NCBI RefSeq assembly: GCF_013488205.1 | Contig: NZ_CP040908.1 | Span: forward strand, 651,501 to 715,500 | Source of the DNA: Empedobacter falsenii | GTDB taxonomy: Bacteria > Bacteroidota > Bacteroidia > Flavobacteriales > Weeksellaceae | DNA: 64,000 nt | Reading direction: 5' to 3' | Shown here: in pieces, positions 56,158 through 64,000 of the stretch | Layout of the letters: each line of letters opens with the position of its first letter | Numbering within the stretch: the first letter of the stretch is position 1 | Program-made: the position numbers and the translations under genes | Notes under the pieces: model-generated | The model's database searches: none | What the model was told of the DNA's origin: nothing | The model's input: the letters and a program-made list of their open reading frames with translations, nothing else

Positions 56158-56736
56158 TTACCAATTATTAATTTTTTTCGATTTATCTAAAATCTCTTGA
56201 ATTAATTTATTAAAATGATTCTCCAAACCAGTTACTGCGTCAGGATAATCGACCTCATTCTTTTTATTATAGATAGAATTTTTGTTTTTGCTTGTTGGAT
56301 TCAATAGAAGATAATAATAATCTCCTATGCTCGAATTCCACTTTCTTGCTTCAAAAGAAGGTCGATTAATTCGAATTTTATCATCTTTAAAGAGAATTGT
56401 AATCGAATAAGATAAGTCATATTCCATCTTTGATTTTCCTATTTGCATATAACTCATTTTTTGTTTTACGGCTAACGCTTCCTGCTCATACCCGTTAATT
56501 GTTATACTTTCATTTTCGGCTAAACTCAATACTTCCTTTGGATCTTTGTACATACTCGATAAGGCTGACAACACATTTCTGTATAACTCATTTTTTTTGG
56601 TATTTGGTTTATCAATTACGATATAATCAGTTTTATCTTTAGATGAAACAAATCCATTTGATGTTAAAGTAAAATATTGCGCATAGCTAAATTGCGATAA
56701 GCAAATAATTGTAAATAAAGTATATAAGGCTTTCAT
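56158..56736 (-). CDS. secreted DUF4468-like protein
   Basis: 192 residues, signal peptide MKALYTLFTIICLSQFSYAQ. The mature sequence resembles DUF4468 (TBP-like fold) proteins of Bacteroidota, with YIVIDKPNTKKNELYRNVLSALSSMYKDP and LSYSITILFKDDKIRINRP. Function unknown. Monocistronic; the stretch 56737-56903 upstream has no other gene. Confidence 0.68.
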   Translation of the reverse strand: MKALYTLFTIICLSQFSYAQYFTLTSNGFVSSKDKTDYIVIDKPNTKKNELYRNVLSALSSMYKDPKEVLSLAENESITINGYEQEALAVKQKMSYMQIGKSKMEYDLSYSITILFKDDKIRINRPSFEARKWNSSIGDYYYLLLNPTSKNKNSIYNKKNEVDYPDAVTGLENHFNKLIQEILDKSKKINNW

Positions 56737-56903
56737 ATTTCATTCGTTTAAATACTAATTTAAGAAAAATGTCTCAATTTGAGAATGAATACTTAAAAAT
56801 CAATGTGTTAAAGTTTATAGATGAAGGAAAAGGAATATTGTTTTGTATTTATATATTTTAAAGGTATTTGTATGTTAGGTATTATAAAAAATACGTTTAA
56901 TTA

Positions 56904-57224
56904 TTAAATCCTCCTATTATATAAATTTGAATTAAACATTGTTTCACACTTTGTATAAATTAAATCACTTTCTAAAAATGAAAAAGTATTTAATGGTTGT
57001 CCATTATTTAGATTCATAATTATTAGATTAAGATAAGATTCGTTATTAAATCTTGAAAAATTATCTCCAACTAATACTACTAGATGTCTTACATATCTTT
57101 CTCTAGTAATTAACTGTTTATCTAAATATCCTGTCAATAACTTTTCATCCACATTATAATTAGCTATTAATTCTGTCTTTGTAACATTTTTTTTAGTAGT
57201 TGGAGTATCTCCTTTCAAAATCAT
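56904..57224 (-). CDS. hypothetical protein of the toxin region
   Basis: 106 residues, no recognised domain. Contains KTELIANYNVDEKLLTGYLDKQLITRERYVRHLVVLVGDN. Amino acid use is polar and unremarkable. It lies after the 215-residue tail-like ORF, separated by a hairpin (57240-57265). It might be an orphan immunity or tail gene, but nothing shows this directly. Confidence 0.45.
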   Translation of the reverse strand: MILKGDTPTTKKNVTKTELIANYNVDEKLLTGYLDKQLITRERYVRHLVVLVGDNFSRFNNESYLNLIIMNLNNGQPLNTFSFLESDLIYTKCETMFNSNLYNRRI

Positions 57225-57239
57225 ATATGTTGGTATAAA

Positions 57240-57265
57240 GCCACTCGAAAGTGGCTATTCTTTTT
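57240..57265. terminator. hairpin between tail-like and hypothetical genes
   Basis: AGCCACT / AGTGGCT stem with CGAA-type loop, near a T run on the plus strand. Confidence 0.45.
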
Positions 57266-57280
57266 GGTTCTGAAATTTTT

Positions 57281-57915
57281 TTATTTTTCGATAAAAGCAT
57301 TCGCAGTTACAGTACCATTTACAGTGCCTCCATCTAAAGATAGGAAGTATTGATTGATCCAAATTTTTAACCAATCTAAATCTAAATTTACATTGCCATA
57401 TTCATCTATTTTAGTACCTATTCCTGCAGAAATTATATTATCCATCTTAATCCATTTAGTTCCATTTGAAATAAATGTAACTTTTAATCCAGGCTCAATA
57501 GTTCCTAATAAAACACTTCCATCTGAATATATCTCAATTGAAGAATATTCTTCTGTTTTAGATGTTGAATTTACTATAGTTACTTTTTTACCTTTACTAT
57601 TAGTGAATAACGGAATATTTACAGCAGGATTATCAGATTGTCCTCTAATATTGGCTTCAATAATTAATTCTCTTGAATTAAAATTTTCTACCAAATAATT
57701 ATCAGTAACATCTTTAAAAGTAATTTGTTTTTCAATAGATTTATCTACATATGATTTTTGAACAAAAGATAAATTATTAAAACTAGATTTTGTAGATAAA
57801 TCTATATTAGAAGAAAACTCATCAACTGATTGTTTAAATGAAGTAAAGTCTATAATATCACCTGCTTTTCTAGTATAAATTTTTTCATTACCTGCTCCTG
57901 AAGAATAGTCTGAAA
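57281..57915 (-). pseudogene. phage tail-fibre-like protein, 5' truncated by IS3 element
   Basis: The open frame encodes about 211 residues outside the element: ISDYSSGAGNEKIYTRKAGD, a polar beta-rich middle (IPLFTNSKGKKVTIVNSTSKTEE), and a C-terminal domain ending NGTVTANAFIEK, as in tail fibre or baseplate spike proteins. The apparent start is a TTG inside the insertion sequence at 57928, so the original N-terminus is lost. Joining across the element restores an in-frame link to the upstream toxin trunk, but no target duplication proves it. Confidence 0.6.
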
Positions 57916-57972
57916 TGTACGTTGTCAAAATAAATGGGACACCTCTTTCTAAAAATTAAGAGAGGGTTTGGT

Positions 57973-58956
57973 TTATAAATTTATTATTTTTTCTTGAAAA
58001 TACAATTGCCTTCTTTTGGCAATCGTTTGCCGTTTAATAATTGCTCTTTGTTCTAAAATTTTATCTGCTCTACCAAAATATACATCTGAAGGTGTAAGGT
58101 TGTTCAAAGCCTCATGATACCTGCAATTGTTATAGTTTTCTACAAACTTATTTAAGGCTTCAATCAGCTCATCAGGATGGTAATAATGATCCAGTTTTAC
58201 TACATTTTTCATCGTTCTGTGGTACCTTTCGATTTTCCCTTGCGTTTGAGGATGCAGAGGCTTTCCTCTAACATGTTTCATTTTTTGAGTATTTTTCAAG
58301 TAATCTTTTAACTCACTTGATACATAACAAGGTCCATTATCAGATAATAATTTTGGTTTCTGTTTCGTTTTTAATTTCGCTTTTTCAATAGCTGTTTTTA
58401 CAGTTCTTTTCACATCTTCAGCTTTCATTGAACTGCATAATTCCCAATGAATAATATATCGGCTGTAATCGTCTAAAATCGTGCTCAAATAATACCATCC
58501 CCATCCAATAATTTTAAAATAAGTAAAATCTGTTTGCCACATTTGATGAACAAAATTCGTTTTATCTTTAAATTCATTCGCTGCTGAAATCAGAATGTGA
58601 TTGGGCGCTGGAATTAAATCTCGTTGCTTCAATATCCGATAAACACTCGATTCCGATATATAAATCCCTAATTCATCGGTCATTTTAAAAGCCAGTTCTC
58701 TAGCAGATAATTCAGGATAATCCAAAGCTAATTCTACAATTAAATCTTTCTGAGATTCAGGAATACTATTCCATTTTCGATGCATTGAATAACGTTTAGA
58801 TTCTAAACCCTCAAATCCATTTTCTAGATAATTTGAATACCATTTGTAAAATGTACTTCGTGCTATTCCAAATTCCTCTAAAGTACGTTTAACTCCAATT
58901 TCTGAACGAGTTACAGTCTGAATTATTTCATATTTTTCACTTGCTGATAATCGCAT
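57973..58956 (-). CDS. IS3-family transposase OrfB (integrase core)
   Basis: 327 residues. An N-terminal HTH (KRTLEEFGIARSTFYKWYSNYL) precedes the DDE integrase core: DFTYFKIIGWGWYYLS (first Asp), LLSDNGPCYVSSEL (second Asp), HPQTQGKIERYHRT (Glu). The family usually makes OrfAB by frameshift; here 20 bases separate the ORFs, so translation coupling differs. Confidence 0.93.
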   Translation of the reverse strand: MRLSASEKYEIIQTVTRSEIGVKRTLEEFGIARSTFYKWYSNYLENGFEGLESKRYSMHRKWNSIPESQKDLIVELALDYPELSARELAFKMTDELGIYISESSVYRILKQRDLIPAPNHILISAANEFKDKTNFVHQMWQTDFTYFKIIGWGWYYLSTILDDYSRYIIHWELCSSMKAEDVKRTVKTAIEKAKLKTKQKPKLLSDNGPCYVSSELKDYLKNTQKMKHVRGKPLHPQTQGKIERYHRTMKNVVKLDHYYHPDELIEALNKFVENYNNCRYHEALNNLTPSDVYFGRADKILEQRAIIKRQTIAKRRQLYFQEKIINL

Positions 58957-58976
58957 ATATTTCTTAAATTTATTGA

Positions 58977-59330
58977 TTAATCCAACGAATCCAAGGTTTT
59001 TTTTACGATATCATAACGCACAACTAAATCGGCTACAATCTCTTTTAATTGTAAATTTTCTTTGCGGAGATCAGAAACTTCATCACTTGTTGCTTCACGT
59101 GTAATATCACCAGATAATCGCTTTTTACCAGCTTCTAAAAACTCTTTGTTCCACTTATAAAATTGAGATTGTGAAATAGCATATTTGCGACAAAGTTCAG
59201 CTACTGAAATCTCAGCACGTAAGGCTTCCATCACAATTAAAATCTTTTGTTCCGCTGTAAATATTCGTCTTGTGTTTTGACGAATATCTTTTACAAATTT
59301 TTCAGGAGTTTTCTTTTTTGAATTTGCCAT
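58977..59330 (-). CDS. IS3-family transposase OrfA
   Basis: 117 residues, start at 59330 (MANSKKKTPEKFVKD). HTH segment RRIFTAEQKILIVMEALRAEISVAELCRKYAISQSQFYKW and a C-terminal leucine-zipper-like helix (SDEVSDLRKENLQLKEIVADLV). Recognises the element ends. The longer frame from 59357 is not needed. Confidence 0.9.
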   Translation of the reverse strand: MANSKKKTPEKFVKDIRQNTRRIFTAEQKILIVMEALRAEISVAELCRKYAISQSQFYKWNKEFLEAGKKRLSGDITREATSDEVSDLRKENLQLKEIVADLVVRYDIVKKTLDSLD

Positions 59331-59401
59331 AATTAAAATTAATGCTTTTAAAAACACTATCTTAAATTTTAGGTCTTAGATGTCCACTTTTTGCTGACGA
59401 T

Positions 59402-60520
59402 TTACATAATCAAACCACAAACAAAAGCATTAACAAGTTTCAGATATTCTCCTGCTATATCTGCTACAATAGTTACAGCAGATTTTATCATAGTATTGAC
59501 TTTGGTTGTAAAACCTGTTAATTCTTCTATTACTTTTTTGAAACCTGATGGTAAATAATTCTCAACATTCAGCTTTTTTAATAAATTAAGATTCTTCTGT
59601 ACAAGTTTTTCTAAAACAGAAATTCCGATTCCGATAGAAATAACTGTTGGAGAAGAAACTGCTTTTTCTACTAAATAGGGTTGATAATCATTTCTATCAG
59701 CTAAATAACGTTTTTCTGCTATTTTACTTTTTCCAATAAATTCTGCTATTTTAGCTACAGCTTCTGCCATACCATCGTTTATACTCCCGATTGCATTAAG
59801 TATAGAACCTGATTCGCTTTTTGACCAAGCATTTAGTTTGATTGCTTTATAAATATCAACTTCTGATAGTTGATTGTCTTGATGAACAGAATCTAAAACA
59901 AGCTTGGTATATTTAGCTTCTAACTCAATAGAGTCTACAATAATTGATTTTGTTCTATTGTCATACCAACTTCTGATTTTCTGCTTAGGAAATTGTGACA
60001 TAAAATTTTGATAATATGTATTCCCTATATTTACAATGCAGTTTCGTCCACTAAAATTAAAATATTGGTTGTTCAATTTTTCATAATACAATTTGACATG
60101 ATATGGATTAAAGCTTGATTTTTCTTTATCATAGGCTTCAAAAACCTTTGTACCAGTATCTTCTACTTGTACATGAGTTTCGTACGCATATCCGTGTACT
60201 TCCTTTGGTTTTTCATTTGGAGAATCTTCTTCTGTCGATTTTTTATTAGAGGAAGTTTTTTTTCCTGTATAGTTAAAAATAGAAATCGGAACATCTACTT
60301 TTATACTTTCACCTTCTTCTAGTCCAAATTCTTTGTAAAATGGACTTACTAATCGGTTAGAATTTTCATTAATTCTAATTTTCTCAAATGGGTCTTTTCC
60401 AAAAACTCCTTTTTCCAATTCTTCAAAAGAAATAAACTCGTTATTTTTGGCTAAAGACAATAAAATTTGCTGAGACTCCTCGTCCCAATCGTCGAGATCT
60501 CTTAAATAATCATTTGTCAT
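59402..60520 (-). CDS. polymorphic toxin trunk, C-terminus lost to IS3 element
   Basis: 372 residues starting MTNDYLRDLDDWDEESQQILL. An N-terminal part with a Lys/Ser/Pro-rich linker (GKKTSSNKKSTEEDSPNEKP), then a region containing KLYYEKLNNQYFNFSGRNCIVNI, then helices resembling the start of the EndoU toxin protein at the window's right edge: NYLPSGFKKVIEELTGF and VNAFVCGL against IIPESIKTIFKRLKNCL and ANAFLCGL. The stop lies inside the IS3 right end, where homologues would continue into a toxin domain. The trunk family is unnamed to me. Confidence 0.65.
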   Translation of the reverse strand: MTNDYLRDLDDWDEESQQILLSLAKNNEFISFEELEKGVFGKDPFEKIRINENSNRLVSPFYKEFGLEEGESIKVDVPISIFNYTGKKTSSNKKSTEEDSPNEKPKEVHGYAYETHVQVEDTGTKVFEAYDKEKSSFNPYHVKLYYEKLNNQYFNFSGRNCIVNIGNTYYQNFMSQFPKQKIRSWYDNRTKSIIVDSIELEAKYTKLVLDSVHQDNQLSEVDIYKAIKLNAWSKSESGSILNAIGSINDGMAEAVAKIAEFIGKSKIAEKRYLADRNDYQPYLVEKAVSSPTVISIGIGISVLEKLVQKNLNLLKKLNVENYLPSGFKKVIEELTGFTTKVNTMIKSAVTIVADIAGEYLKLVNAFVCGLIM

Positions 60521-60571
60521 AATTTGTGGTTTTTAATTATAAAAGAGCGCTCTTTCTTTTACAATACAAAG

Positions 60572-61657
60572 CTATACGGCGATTGTGCCAAAAGTTGTCG
60601 TAATGGAATTTTGATTTGAAACTTTATTCTTAATTAACTTTTGTGCCAATTGATGCAATACTTCTTTATTCTCATCAACATAGCTTAATCCTGCTTGAAT
60701 CAATGCTTCAATGTTTTCTTTTCGGACATCATCCATCTCAGAAGATGCATTCTTAATTGATGGATTGATTCGATAATAATTCTGACGATTTCGCTTGCCT
60801 AACGTATTTATCATTTGAGACAATTGATAATCGACGGTTTCTGCATTTGCAGATAGTAAAATATCTATAAGTGGTTCTATCCATTTTAGCTTTCCTGCAT
60901 TCTCAAATTTATTGTACGCATATTTTTTCAAAACAGTTCCAGTACCAATAGAAACGATTACCATATTTTTGATTGAAGGATAATTTGGTTTTTCTAGGTC
61001 TTGAAACAAATCTCCAAAAGGAATTTTTCGAGCTTCTGCATATGCACACAAAGCAGGATTATTTGCAAAAACTCCTCCATCAATCAACGTAAACAATTGG
61101 CCATACTTTGATTTGATTTGAGCTGGAGAAAAATAAGTTGGGGCAGCAGATGTTGCACGACAAATATCTTTTACCTGAAAATTGTTTGAATCTACATGCG
61201 CATTAAACGAATTAAATAATTTAGCTTTCCTATTTTCTAAATCATAAGCAGTAATTAACGATGGTTTTATTAAACTTTTCAATTCAAGGTTACCAAAGAA
61301 ATCAGCTAAATGTTTTTCCAATTGTTCTTCAGAAATTTTTTCACTAAATAATCCAAACGGATTGATTAATCGTTGCCAAAATGAAACATTGAAAATATCA
61401 TTTCCTTTTTCTGTGTATAAATCAAATGCTGTTTTAATCGAATAATTTGCTGTTCTTTGATCATTTGGATAAAGCAGAATAGAAGCTAATAAACCTCCAG
61501 TACTACTTCCTGCAATCAAATCAAAATAATCACCTATTTTGGCATATGGGTTATCTAATAATTGTATTTGCTCTTCGATATAACGGAGGATGATGCAAGG
61601 TATAATTCCTCGTATTCCTCCTCCGTCAATGGAGAGAATAGTAATTTTCTTTTTCAT
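60572..61657 (-). CDS. patatin-like phospholipase
   Basis: 361 residues. Patatin hydrolase with anion hole SIDGGGIRGIIPC, serine elbow GSSTGGLLAS (GxSxG) near residue 51 and Asp dyad DGGVFANNP near 192. Family members cleave membrane phospholipids; several are secreted effectors. Its C-terminal reading frame ends STITTFGTIAV-like, while the overlapping +1 frame keeps a PLRQLL segment also seen after the immunity gene. Between M15 and trunk genes on the same strand. Confidence 0.87.
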   Translation of the reverse strand: MKKKITILSIDGGGIRGIIPCIILRYIEEQIQLLDNPYAKIGDYFDLIAGSSTGGLLASILLYPNDQRTANYSIKTAFDLYTEKGNDIFNVSFWQRLINPFGLFSEKISEEQLEKHLADFFGNLELKSLIKPSLITAYDLENRKAKLFNSFNAHVDSNNFQVKDICRATSAAPTYFSPAQIKSKYGQLFTLIDGGVFANNPALCAYAEARKIPFGDLFQDLEKPNYPSIKNMVIVSIGTGTVLKKYAYNKFENAGKLKWIEPLIDILLSANAETVDYQLSQMINTLGKRNRQNYYRINPSIKNASSEMDDVRKENIEALIQAGLSYVDENKEVLHQLAQKLIKNKVSNQNSITTTFGTIAV

Positions 61658-61681
61658 TTTTTTGTGTTTTTTTTGAATTGT

Positions 61682-62185
61682 TTAGAAAATAATGTAGCCC
61701 AATTTGTCCTGTTTCATTTTGATGAGGTCTCTCCAATTATTTACTTTTTGTTTTCCCTTAGAAGTCTGTAAAAACTCTTTTTCGAAATGACTTCCGTCTT
61801 TGAAATTTTTCCAATCTCCACCCCAAATCCATCCATATTTTTTGAAGATTGAAACACATTCCATCCAATCGGCTAAACCGTCATCGTCCCAATCGGTTTT
61901 CATATCCCAACTTGCCGTTTTTCCATCGATAATTAAACAGATATCAACTGCCAATCCATAATTGTGAATACTTTGTCCACCTTTAGCATTCGTTACTTTT
62001 AATCCTTTTTTTGTACGACCTTGCGCATAAAGATTATTTTGTTCTTCGAATGTTCGTAAAGCTTGTGTAATACGCACTTTAGCTCGTCCTGTTAATCGTT
62101 TATCTATTTCGTTGATAATTTGTGCCACTTCTTCTCTAACCAAAGGATGTAAAGTTGCAATGCGTTGTTGTGTTACTTTATCCAT
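61682..62185 (-). CDS. M15-family peptidoglycan L-Ala-D-Glu peptidase (endolysin-like)
   Basis: 167 residues. VanY/Ply500-type zinc peptidase: substrate loop RITQALRTFEEQNNLYAQGRT, zinc ligands in KGGQSIHNYGLAVDICL (His and Asp) and GSHFEKEF (His). Cuts cell-wall peptides; with no holin or lysis gene nearby, an injected effector is the more likely role. Starts after the immunity gene's terminator. Confidence 0.87.
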   Translation of the reverse strand: MDKVTQQRIATLHPLVREEVAQIINEIDKRLTGRAKVRITQALRTFEEQNNLYAQGRTKKGLKVTNAKGGQSIHNYGLAVDICLIIDGKTASWDMKTDWDDDGLADWMECVSIFKKYGWIWGGDWKNFKDGSHFEKEFLQTSKGKQKVNNWRDLIKMKQDKLGYIIF

Positions 62186-62194
62186 TTTATTGTG

Positions 62195-62250
62195 ATTTTA
62201 GACAAAAGTAACAGCCGCTTGTGTCAAAAGTTGACGTAGTGGAAATGGAT
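62195..62250 (-). repeat. PLRQLL-like relic downstream of immunity gene
   Basis: An untranslated frame encodes NKNPFPLRQLLTQAAVTFV and then stops; the +1 frame at the patatin 3' end (60555-60600) reads KIPLRQLLAQSPYSFVL. Neither has a start of its own. They look like duplicated gene ends. Confidence 0.35.
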
Positions 62251-62263
62251 TTTTATTAAAAAG

Positions 62264-62288
62264 AAAAACCGCTCATTGAGCGGTTTTT
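62264..62288 (-). terminator. terminator after immunity gene
   Basis: AAAACCGCTC / GAGCGGTTTT stem with T run in the minus direction. Confidence 0.8.
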
Positions 62289-62292
62289 AAAA

Positions 62293-62640
62293 TTAACTGT
62301 TTTCTTCTACAAATTTTTTAAAATCATTTAGAAATGTTAAAATTTCTTCGTGCGTTAATTTTAATGTTATAATATCTGGATCATATTGTTTACCTCTTTG
62401 AGCTAGAACATCTATTAACAAAACGCCATTTTTATTCGAATAGAGGTTGACATCTTCATTGCCCCATGTATATTCTTCTCCTTTGGGTTTGGTTTTACTG
62501 TCTTCTATTCCATTTATAATTTTTTGAACTTTTTCTGAAGTCCAATCCCAACTACCAATATTATTAATTGTACTCTGTTCTGACTCTATTCCAAAAACCA
62601 TTGTTCCGTCCCAATCATGTTTTTTAAAATTATATTTCAT
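62293..62640 (-). CDS. probable immunity protein for EndoU toxin
   Basis: 115-residue acidic soluble protein starting MKYNFKKHDWDGTMVFGIE, with EEYTWGNEDVNLYSNKNGVLLIDVL and no membrane segment. It follows the EndoU toxin gene by 18 bases on the same strand and is followed by a terminator, the standard place and size for an immunity protein. Family not recognised. Confidence 0.65.
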   Translation of the reverse strand: MKYNFKKHDWDGTMVFGIESEQSTINNIGSWDWTSEKVQKIINGIEDSKTKPKGEEYTWGNEDVNLYSNKNGVLLIDVLAQRGKQYDPDIITLKLTHEEILTFLNDFKKFVEENS

Positions 62641-62658
62641 TTTAACTTTTTTTTATTA

Positions 62659-64000
62659 TTATAATTTTGGATATGCATTCATAATATTTTCAGCTTCATC
62701 GATCTCTATTAAAATATCAAACTTACCAGAAGAATCTTTAAATTTATACTGCTTAAATTTCTTGCTCAATGAATCTGGATTTAATCCTATTCCTTTCTCC
62801 ACCGTATTTTCGTATACATAGGCTATTTCTTGTTGTATTCTCTTAACATCCCAATTTTTAGGAAACATCGAAGATTCTGCAAGTTTAGGAAATGATTTAC
62901 CATTTAGTGATTTTACAGATATTTTAGCTTTAAAAGGAATATCTTCGGCTATTTGTAACATAGAATAAGTATTCTTTGGATATATAATTTCATCTATCCT
63001 TACAAATTTATTCATAAAATGGCCTCCTTGTCCTTTCGTTCCTAAATATATCCATTCCTCATATTTCAACCATTTTTTATTGAAAACTTTTTGACTAATA
63101 AATTCAACATCTCCACTCAAATGATTTACAAAGTTTTCATCAAATTTATGTAACCATTTATTTAGATATATTTTTCTTAAACCATCTTGATCATCTATTA
63201 ATCTATAAAATTTTTCTTTTACATAGTCTACAAATTTTCCACTTTTTACAGCTTCTATTAAATCTTCAAACTCTTTTTTTAGCCATTTGATCAATTGGTT
63301 GAGAGAATTTTTGACTTGAGAAGTAAGTTTACCAACGAAGTTAGCAGTTTTTGTGGCAAGTTGTTCTGCTTTAGTAGAAATTCTACTTATTTTTGATGAT
63401 AAACTAACTACATTACCACTACCTGCCGTAAAAATTACAATAATAACTTCTAGTAAAATTTCAAAAGTGACGGCTCCAATAAAAAACATCCAAAAATATT
63501 GGTTGAGGTTAGCAATTTTATTTTTCAATAATTTACAGAAACTTGTTAACTCTCTCCATATCTTATTATCTGTAATCAATAATTTGATAGCATCTACTAA
63601 ATGAGGTACTTTTTCTTCTAACAAATCAATAGTATCTTCTACAAATTCTAACTTTTCTTGGTGTTTAACTAATTCCGAAGGAGTCATTTTTTCTACCTCC
63701 AATAAAGGTATCTTATCCACAACAAAAGCTAAAAGCATTAATATTGTTTGTACCAAAGAAATTAATCCATTTGCTAATCCGCATAAAAAGGCATTTGCCA
63801 TAGCCAAATCATGTCCCAATTTGTTTTTAACTAATTGTCCTGCATTATCTATCGCGTTAACTATTTTTACTAAACAATTTTTTAATCGTTTAAAAATTGT
63901 TTTTATAGATTCCGGAATTATTTTTTCTAATTGTTCTTTTGCAAAAAATACAATTGCTTCTGCAACATCTTGCGAAAACTCTTTTGTCTTTTTCAATAAA
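62659..64000 (-). CDS. polymorphic toxin with EndoU-type RNase C-terminus (5' end may lie outside window)
   Basis: At least 445 residues visible (TTG at 63996 may not be the start, since the frame is open to the window edge). Hydrophobic helical trunk (NAFLCGLANGLISLVQ, WMFFIGAVTFEILLEVIIVIF) like that of the 59.4 kb trunk, then a soluble linker and an EndoU-like domain: QGGHFMNKFVRIDEI, the lysine-rich KNTYSMLQI, and SSMFPKNWDVKRIQQEIAYVYENT. EndoU toxins cut RNA in target cells. Delivery machinery is not in this window. Confidence 0.72.
   Translation of the reverse strand, partial: LLKKTKEFSQDVAEAIVFFAKEQLEKIIPESIKTIFKRLKNCLVKIVNAIDNAGQLVKNKLGHDLAMANAFLCGLANGLISLVQTILMLLAFVVDKIPLLEVEKMTPSELVKHQEKLEFVEDTIDLLEEKVPHLVDAIKLLITDNKIWRELTSFCKLLKNKIANLNQYFWMFFIGAVTFEILLEVIIVIFTAGSGNVVSLSSKISRISTKAEQLATKTANFVGKLTSQVKNSLNQLIKWLKKEFEDLIEAVKSGKFVDYVKEKFYRLIDDQDGLRKIYLNKWLHKFDENFVNHLSGDVEFISQKVFNKKWLKYEEWIYLGTKGQGGHFMNKFVRIDEIIYPKNTYSMLQIAEDIPFKAKISVKSLNGKSFPKLAESSMFPKNWDVKRIQQEIAYVYENTVEKGIGLNPDSLSKKFKQYKFKDSSGKFDILIEIDEAENIMNAYPKL

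Larger units (their letters stand above)
57916..59406 (-). mobile_element. IS3-family insertion sequence
   Basis: 1491 bases bounded by imperfect inverted repeats (57916-57944 and 59378-59406), agreeing at about 20 of 29 positions and starting TGTA at each end. Two ORFs (orfA, orfB) lie inside. No clear target duplication is seen (left flank GAAA, right flank TAAT), so a deletion or recombination may have followed insertion. Confidence 0.7.

Noticed and set aside
57916-57926. Alternative IS3 boundary using a CGT duplication (ends TTGTCAAAA / CTGACG)
   Set aside because: The longer ends starting TGTA give better paired inverted repeats of equal length; the CGT match depends on bases inside them.
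57281-57928. 215-residue tail-like ORF as an intact gene
   Set aside because: Its start codon and first four residues lie inside the insertion sequence.
62195-62250. Small gene encoding the PLRQLL peptide
   Set aside because: No start codon between the preceding stop and the conserved peptide.

Overview
The window looks like the chromosome of a low-GC member of the Bacteroidota, most likely family Weeksellaceae or Flavobacteriaceae (Empedobacter, Chryseobacterium or a relative). The reasons are strong A+T bias, recurrent TAnnTTTG promoter elements 10-40 bases before start codons with little Shine-Dalgarno signal, two secreted proteins with type IX secretion C-terminal domains, a FabV-type enoyl reductase, TonB-dependent uptake, and metal and sulfur gene sets typical of this group. 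The genus is an inference.

Layout. 0-12 kb is ordinary core sequence: the end of an NhaC-type antiporter, mnmA, a two-CDGSH iron-sulfur protein, a DUF2071 protein, a lipoprotein hydrolase, a divergent phosphodiesterase/truA pair followed by an ABC exporter, oxyR, a ChaA-like Ca2+/H+ exchanger and a DUF3817 protein. At 12.1-13.6 kb an IS5/IS1182-like element interrupts a small helix-turn-helix gene whose second half survives beyond the element. fabV and an amino acid permease follow. 17.6-25.9 kb is a type I restriction-modification island (hsdR, tyrosine recombinase, an inverted silent hsdS, active hsdS, hsdM). It ends at a tRNA-Ser(UGA) gene and has the same 46-base hairpin repeat at each edge.

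26-33.8 kb holds an acetyltransferase, an MFS transporter, a Trk/Ktr potassium system, small membrane proteins, lysA and a membrane-anchored metallo-hydrolase. 33.9-38.8 kb is a sulfur detoxification regulon: a split YeeE/YedE pair, a Crp/Fnr regulator, a YeiH-type exporter, a persulfide dioxygenase-rhodanese, a rhodanese and a thioredoxin. Three promoters carry the same GTAAC-N4-GTTAC-like operator at an identical distance from the -7 element. Convergent to it, 42.85-38.8 kb is a compact six-gene operon: two Cys-rich CNGxCYL paralogues, an MbnP-like protein, an MbnH/MauG-like di-haem enzyme, a beta-barrel candidate and a YHS protein. It looks like a copper or metal handling system.

43-49 kb contains a candidate 37-residue ORF, a GreA/GreB-like protein and two large T9SS-exported proteins, one of them an M36 metallopeptidase. 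murI, a pirin/epimerase/HxlR cluster and a divergent PepSY reductase/TonB siderophore receptor pair follow. 56-64 kb is an accessory toxin region on the minus strand: a possibly truncated EndoU-type polymorphic toxin and a probable immunity gene, an M15 peptidase, a patatin phospholipase, a second toxin trunk cut off by an IS3-family element, and a truncated phage-tail-like ORF. The delivery system is not in the window, so a type VI or contractile injection origin is only an inference.
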